In this document: positions 58,197 through 61,839 of the stretch, piece by piece
Numbering within the stretch: the stretch's first letter is position 1
Layout of the letters: every line of letters begins with the position of its first letter
Source: Vulcanimicrobiota bacterium
GTDB lineage: Bacteria > Vulcanimicrobiota > Vulcanimicrobiia > Vulcanimicrobiales > Vulcanimicrobiaceae
DNA: 61,839 nt
Assembly (NCBI GenBank): GCA_019240755.1
Contig: JAFAXS010000170.1
Coordinates: 1 to 61,839, forward strand
Reading direction: 5' to 3'
Notes under the pieces: model-generated
Databases searched by the model: none
Told to the model about the DNA's origin: nothing
The model's input: only the letters and a program-made list of their open reading frames with translations
Position numbers and translations under genes: made by a program

Positions 58197-60827
58197 ATGA
58201 ACGTAGAGAAGATGACCGAGCGCGTTGCGGACGGCCTCAACGCCGCATACTCACGCGCCTTGGCTGAACATAACGCCCAGACCGCTCCCGAGCACATGCT
58301 CGCCGCATTGCTGGAGCAAGAGCGGGGTATTGCACCGGACATCTTGGCCAAGGCGGGGGCAGATCCGAAGGTGATCCGGCGGAACGTTGACGAGGCAATC
58401 GGACACCTGCCGCGGCTGACCGGTGCGGGCGCGGATTCGGCGCAGGTCACGCTCTCACCGGAGCTGGCGCGCGTGATGAGCGTCGCGGAGAACGAGGCGA
58501 AGGCGCTGCAAGACGACTATACGTCAGTCGAGCACGTGTTGCTAGCTTTGGCCGCGTCGTCGAGCGAGGTCGGCCGCATTCTTCGCGATGCGGGGCTGAC
58601 TCGCGACAAACTGTTGCAAGCGTTGCGCGACGTGCGCGGCAATCAACGTGTAACGACCAAAGATCCAGAAGGCACGTACAAATCGCTCGAGCGCTACGGG
58701 CGCGACCTGACGCTGGAAGCCGAACGAGGAAAGCTCGATCCCGTCATCGGCCGCGACGAAGAGATCCGCCGCATTATGCAAGTCCTCTCGCGGCGTACGA
58801 AAAATAACCCCGTGCTGATCGGCGATCCGGGCGTGGGCAAGACGGCCATCGTCGAGGGTTTGGCGCAGCGCATCGTCCGGGGCGACGTGCCGGAAGGTCT
58901 GAAGAACAAGCGCGTCGTTGCGCTCGACATGGGTGCTCTGATCGCCGGTGCGAAGTACCGCGGCGAGTTTGAGGAACGCCTCAAGGCCGTTCTCAAAGAC
59001 GTCGCCGCGTCGGAAGGCCAGATCATTCTCTTCGTGGACGAGCTGCACACCGTGGTCGGCGCGGGCAAAGCCGAGGGCGCGATGGACGCGGGCAACCTGC
59101 TCAAGCCGATGCTCGCGCGCGGCGAGCTGCATATGATCGGCGCGACGACGCTCGACGAGTATCGCAAGTACATCGAAAAGGATGCGGCGCTGGAGCGCCG
59201 GTTCCAACCTGTCATGGTGGACCAGCCCAGCGTCGAGGACACGATCTCGATCCTGCGCGGGCTCAAGGAGAAATACGAGGCGCATCACGGCGTTCGCATC
59301 AAAGACGCGGCGCTGGTCGGCGCCGCGACGCTGAGTAACCGCTACATTACGGACCGGTTCCTGCCAGACAAGGCCATCGATTTAGTCGATGAGGCGGCAG
59401 CCAAGCTGCGCACGGAGATAGACTCGATGCCGCAAGAGCTCGACGAGGTGTCGCGACGAGTCATGCAGTTGGAGATCGAGCGTGAAGCGTTGCGCAACGA
59501 AAGCGATACGGCGAGCCGCCGGCGTTTGGAGCAGCTCGAAAAAGAGCTCGCCGGGCTGCGCGAAGAGCAGGCAGGGTTGCGCGTCCGATGGGACGCGGAG
59601 AAGAACGCCGCGGTCAAGCTGCGGCAGTTGCGCGAACAGATCGAACGAACGAAGGTCCAGATCGAGCAGGCCGAGCGCCAGTACGATCTCAACCGCGTCG
59701 CGGAGCTGCGCTACGGAACGCTCGCCGGACTACAAAAGGAGCTGAACGCCGAAGAGGACCGCTTGGCCCACGGCGACGGAGCGCGCCTCTCGAAAGAAGA
59801 CGTGGATCAAGACGACATCGCCGCCGTCGTCGCGCGCTGGACGGGCATCCCCGTGAGCAAACTGTTGGAGGGCGAGAAGCAGAAGTTGCTCCATCTGGAA
59901 GAAGAACTGCACAAGCGCGTCATCGGCCAAGACGAGGCGGTGGATGCCGTCGCCGAGGCGGTTGTGCGGTCGCGCTCCGGCCTCGCGGATCCGAACCGGC
60001 CGATCGGCTCGTTTATCTTCCTCGGACCGACAGGCGTCGGAAAGACCGAGCTCGCGCGGGCGCTGGCCGCATATCTCTTCGACAGCGAGCGCGCGTTGAT
60101 TCGCATTGACATGTCGGAGTATCAAGAGAAGCACACCGTCGCGCGACTGATCGGCGCGCCGCCCGGATACGTCGGATTCGAAGAGGGCGGTCAGCTCACC
60201 GAAGCCGTGCGCCGGCGGCCGTACTCCGTGATTCTATTCGACGAGGTGGAGAAGGCGCACCCAGACGTCTTCAACGTGTTCTTACAGATCCTCGACGACG
60301 GACGTCTGACCGATGGCCAGGGGCACACGGTTGACTTTAGAAACACGATCGTGATCATGACGTCGAACATCGGCAGTCACCGGATACTCGACTATAAGGG
60401 CTCGCTAAACGGCGCCGACTACGCCGTCATGCGCGCGACGGTGCTCGATGAGCTCCGCCAGCATTTCCGTCCTGAGTTTCTCAACCGGGTAGACGAGATC
60501 ATCGTGTTTCACGGGCTGACGGAAGAAGAGCTGTTGCAGATCGTGGACATTCAACTGCGGCGCGTTCGCGAGCGTCTCGCGGAGCGGCGCATCGGCCTGG
60601 AGATCTCCGACGCCGCGAAGCGCCATATCGTCAAGGTCGGCTACGATCCGACCTACGGGGCCCGTCCACTGAAGCGCACGCTCCAGCGCGAGGTCGAGAC
60701 GCCGCTGGGCCGCAAGATTCTGGCCGGCGAGGTGAACGAGGGCGATACGGTGGACGTCGGTTTCGACGACGCGCGCGGTGAGTTGACGTTTAGCGTGAGC
60801 GAAAGGGTCGTCACGGCGTCTTCCTAA
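58197..60827 (+). CDS. clpB: Disaggregase chaperone ClpB
   Basis: 876-residue AAA+ hexameric disaggregase working with DnaK. Clp N domain (about 1-150, with [19 protein letters not shown] and [10 protein letters not shown]), first ATPase with GDPGVGKTA and the [11 protein letters not shown] Walker B region, a coiled-coil middle domain (about 400-530, rich in [19 protein letters not shown]-type heptads) that separates ClpB from ClpA/C, and a second ATPase with [37 protein letters not shown] and [14 protein letters not shown] 58197 follows GGAGGGGG. Length and domains are typical. Confidence 0.96.
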   Translation: MNVEKMTERVADGLNAAYSRALAEHNAQTAPEHMLAALLEQERGIAPDILAKAGADPKVIRRNVDEAIGHLPRLTGAGADSAQVTLSPELARVMSVAENEAKALQDDYTSVEHVLLALAASSSEVGRILRDAGLTRDKLLQALRDVRGNQRVTTKDPEGTYKSLERYGRDLTLEAERGKLDPVIGRDEEIRRIMQVLSRRTKNNPVLIGDPGVGKTAIVEGLAQRIVRGDVPEGLKNKRVVALDMGALIAGAKYRGEFEERLKAVLKDVAASEGQIILFVDELHTVVGAGKAEGAMDAGNLLKPMLARGELHMIGATTLDEYRKYIEKDAALERRFQPVMVDQPSVEDTISILRGLKEKYEAHHGVRIKDAALVGAATLSNRYITDRFLPDKAIDLVDEAAAKLRTEIDSMPQELDEVSRRVMQLEIEREALRNESDTASRRRLEQLEKELAGLREEQAGLRVRWDAEKNAAVKLRQLREQIERTKVQIEQAERQYDLNRVAELRYGTLAGLQKELNAEEDRLAHGDGARLSKEDVDQDDIAAVVARWTGIPVSKLLEGEKQKLLHLEEELHKRVIGQDEAVDAVAEAVVRSRSGLADPNRPIGSFIFLGPTGVGKTELARALAAYLFDSERALIRIDMSEYQEKHTVARLIGAPPGYVGFEEGGQLTEAVRRRPYSVILFDEVEKAHPDVFNVFLQILDDGRLTDGQGHTVDFRNTIVIMTSNIGSHRILDYKGSLNGADYAVMRATVLDELRQHFRPEFLNRVDEIIVFHGLTEEELLQIVDIQLRRVRERLAERRIGLEISDAAKRHIVKVGYDPTYGARPLKRTLQREVETPLGRKILAGEVNEGDTVDVGFDDARGELTFSVSERVVTASS

Positions 60828-60838
60828 AAGGTTAGGCG

Positions 60839-61839
60839 GTGTTGATCGCGGCCTTTACGTTTGCGCAGATCTTAAGTTATCCGTTTCCTTCGGCACCGGT
60901 GCGCGACGCGCACGGTGCCGCGATTGCCTACACGCTCGATCGCCAGGGCGTTCGAACGCTCTGGTTCGCTCGCGCGCCGGACTTTGTGCCGCGACAGCTG
61001 TTTTCATCCGAGGGCGACGACGGCCAAGAGCTGACGAATATTGCGATCTCGAACGACGACGCACACGTCGCCTACGTACGCGGCGGTGATCACGACGCGA
61101 ACTGGCCGGATCCGCTCCAGCCGAACCCCGCATCCTCTACGACGCAGCCGGACATGCAGGTCTGGTCGGTGTCCACGAGTGGTGGCTCGCCAAAGCTGCT
61201 CGGCACCGGGGACGCGCCGGCGATCTCACCCAACGGTGCCCGCGTCGCATTCACCAACGGCGGCGCCGTGATGATCGCGCCGATCGACGGAGGCTCGCCT
61301 GCGAAGCGGCTATTCTTCGATCGGGGACAGGATTCGGATCTGCGTTGGTCGCCCGACGGAACGTCGCTCGCCTTCGTCTCGACGCGCACCGACCACAGTT
61401 TCATCGGCATTTACCGCGACGACGCGACGCCGATTCAATATTTGTCGCCGAGCACGTCGCAAGACTTCACGCCGCGATGGTCGCCCGATGGAAGCTCCGT
61501 CGCATTCCTTCGGGTTCCCGGAGACGGCGGTCCGCCGCGCGACCCGCTGAGCTGGAATCCGGCGCCCTGGCAGATCTGGGTCGCCGACGCGCGTTCCGGA
61601 TCGGGACGCGTCGCATGGGCGAGCACCGGCGCGCGGCGCGGGTCGCTGCCGCAAACCGGACTCGGGCCATTCTTGGAATGGGTCGCCGGAGGTCGGCTCG
61701 TCTTCAACAGCGAGCAAGATAACTGGCCGCATCTCTACCTCGTGTCAGCGAGCGGCGGCGCGGCGCGGCTGCTGACGCCGGGACGTTACATGGTCGAGGA
61801 TGCGTCCATCTCGCCGGATCTGCAGTCCGTCGTTTACTC
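60839..61839 (+). CDS. S9-family (prolyl oligopeptidase/DPP-like) peptidase, N-terminal part, cut by window edge
   Basis: A frame from GTG 60839 (AAAAGG 7-8 nt upstream) stays open to the window edge for 333 codons. The N-terminus MLIAAFTFAQILSYPFPSA is weakly hydrophobic, possibly a short signal. It then shows propeller repeats such as LRWSPDGTSLAFVSTRTD and PRWSPDGSSVAFLRVPG with NSEQDNWPHLYLVSASGG, the beta-propeller of DPP IV/acylaminoacyl peptidase-like S9 enzymes. The catalytic hydrolase domain would lie beyond the edge. Twelve nt after clpB, so possibly cotranscribed. Confidence 0.8.
   Translation, partial: MLIAAFTFAQILSYPFPSAPVRDAHGAAIAYTLDRQGVRTLWFARAPDFVPRQLFSSEGDDGQELTNIAISNDDAHVAYVRGGDHDANWPDPLQPNPASSTTQPDMQVWSVSTSGGSPKLLGTGDAPAISPNGARVAFTNGGAVMIAPIDGGSPAKRLFFDRGQDSDLRWSPDGTSLAFVSTRTDHSFIGIYRDDATPIQYLSPSTSQDFTPRWSPDGSSVAFLRVPGDGGPPRDPLSWNPAPWQIWVADARSGSGRVAWASTGARRGSLPQTGLGPFLEWVAGGRLVFNSEQDNWPHLYLVSASGGAARLLTPGRYMVEDASISPDLQSVVY

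Noticed and set aside
1-61839. Prophage, insertion sequence, toxin-antitoxin or CRISPR-Cas system
   Set aside because: No transposase, integrase, phage structural, cas or restriction gene motifs were seen in any supported frame.

Overview
The window is about 62 kb of high-GC, very gene-dense bacterial chromosome, with about 50 protein genes. No rRNA, tRNA, phage, insertion sequence or CRISPR array was seen. Signal peptides, one lipobox, a large TonB-dependent-receptor-like protein and a menaquinone/ubiquinone methyltransferase suggest a diderm bacterium. Base composition, the mix of genes and the extreme compaction would fit an environmental lineage such as Eremiobacterota (WPS-2). That is an impression, because no phylogenetic marker could be compared.

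Layout. 1-10.9 kb is housekeeping: menG, a PLD-like protein, a tatD-metG-rsmI chain, glutaredoxin, pepP, a DUF202 protein and the NAD pathway nadA-nadB-nadC. 10.9-15.4 kb holds a small secreted peptide, an OPT transporter whose start codon is missing or non-canonical, and comEC. 15.4-24.3 kb holds an epimerase and ATP-dependent DNA ligase pair, leuS with an FAD monooxygenase, comEA and an acyl-CoA ligase. 24.3-31.4 kb is mostly secreted protein: two tandem S10 serine carboxypeptidases, a 1018-residue Asp-box propeller protein and a TPM-domain protein. 31.5-38.3 kb holds an APC permease facing an eight-gene minus-strand chain (tsaE-tsaB-rimI-yqeK-rsfS-small membrane protein-aminotransferase-mmsA), nearly all with overlapping stop and start codons. 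38.3-43.3 kb is gyrA, trxA, selA and an OGFr_N-domain gene. 43.3-52.7 kb looks like polyamine/GABA catabolism (gabT-patA-aldehyde dehydrogenase) beside a TonB-type receptor and a flavin amine oxidase. The remainder is selB, a 7TM/GAF sensor-like protein, a GNAT, a lipoprotein, clpB and the start of an S9 peptidase.

How the genes fit together. Two catabolic routes are visible. Putrescine would go through PatA and the aldehyde dehydrogenase to GABA and then through GabT to succinate semialdehyde. A beta-alanine-type route would use the aminotransferase and MmsA to reach acetyl-CoA. selA and selB imply selenocysteine use, but no tRNA-Sec or selenoprotein was recognised here.

The most unusual features are in genome architecture. 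Eight of ten convergent gene pairs overlap at their 3' ends. One divergent pair shares a CATG start. Two copies of an intergenic hairpin repeat occur, one at the 5' end of the OPT gene. A short dispersed repeat of the TCATCC-GAGC-GTCGAGG type has entered genes: in frame inside gyrA, probably inside tsaB, and at the stop codons of patA and possibly rsfS.
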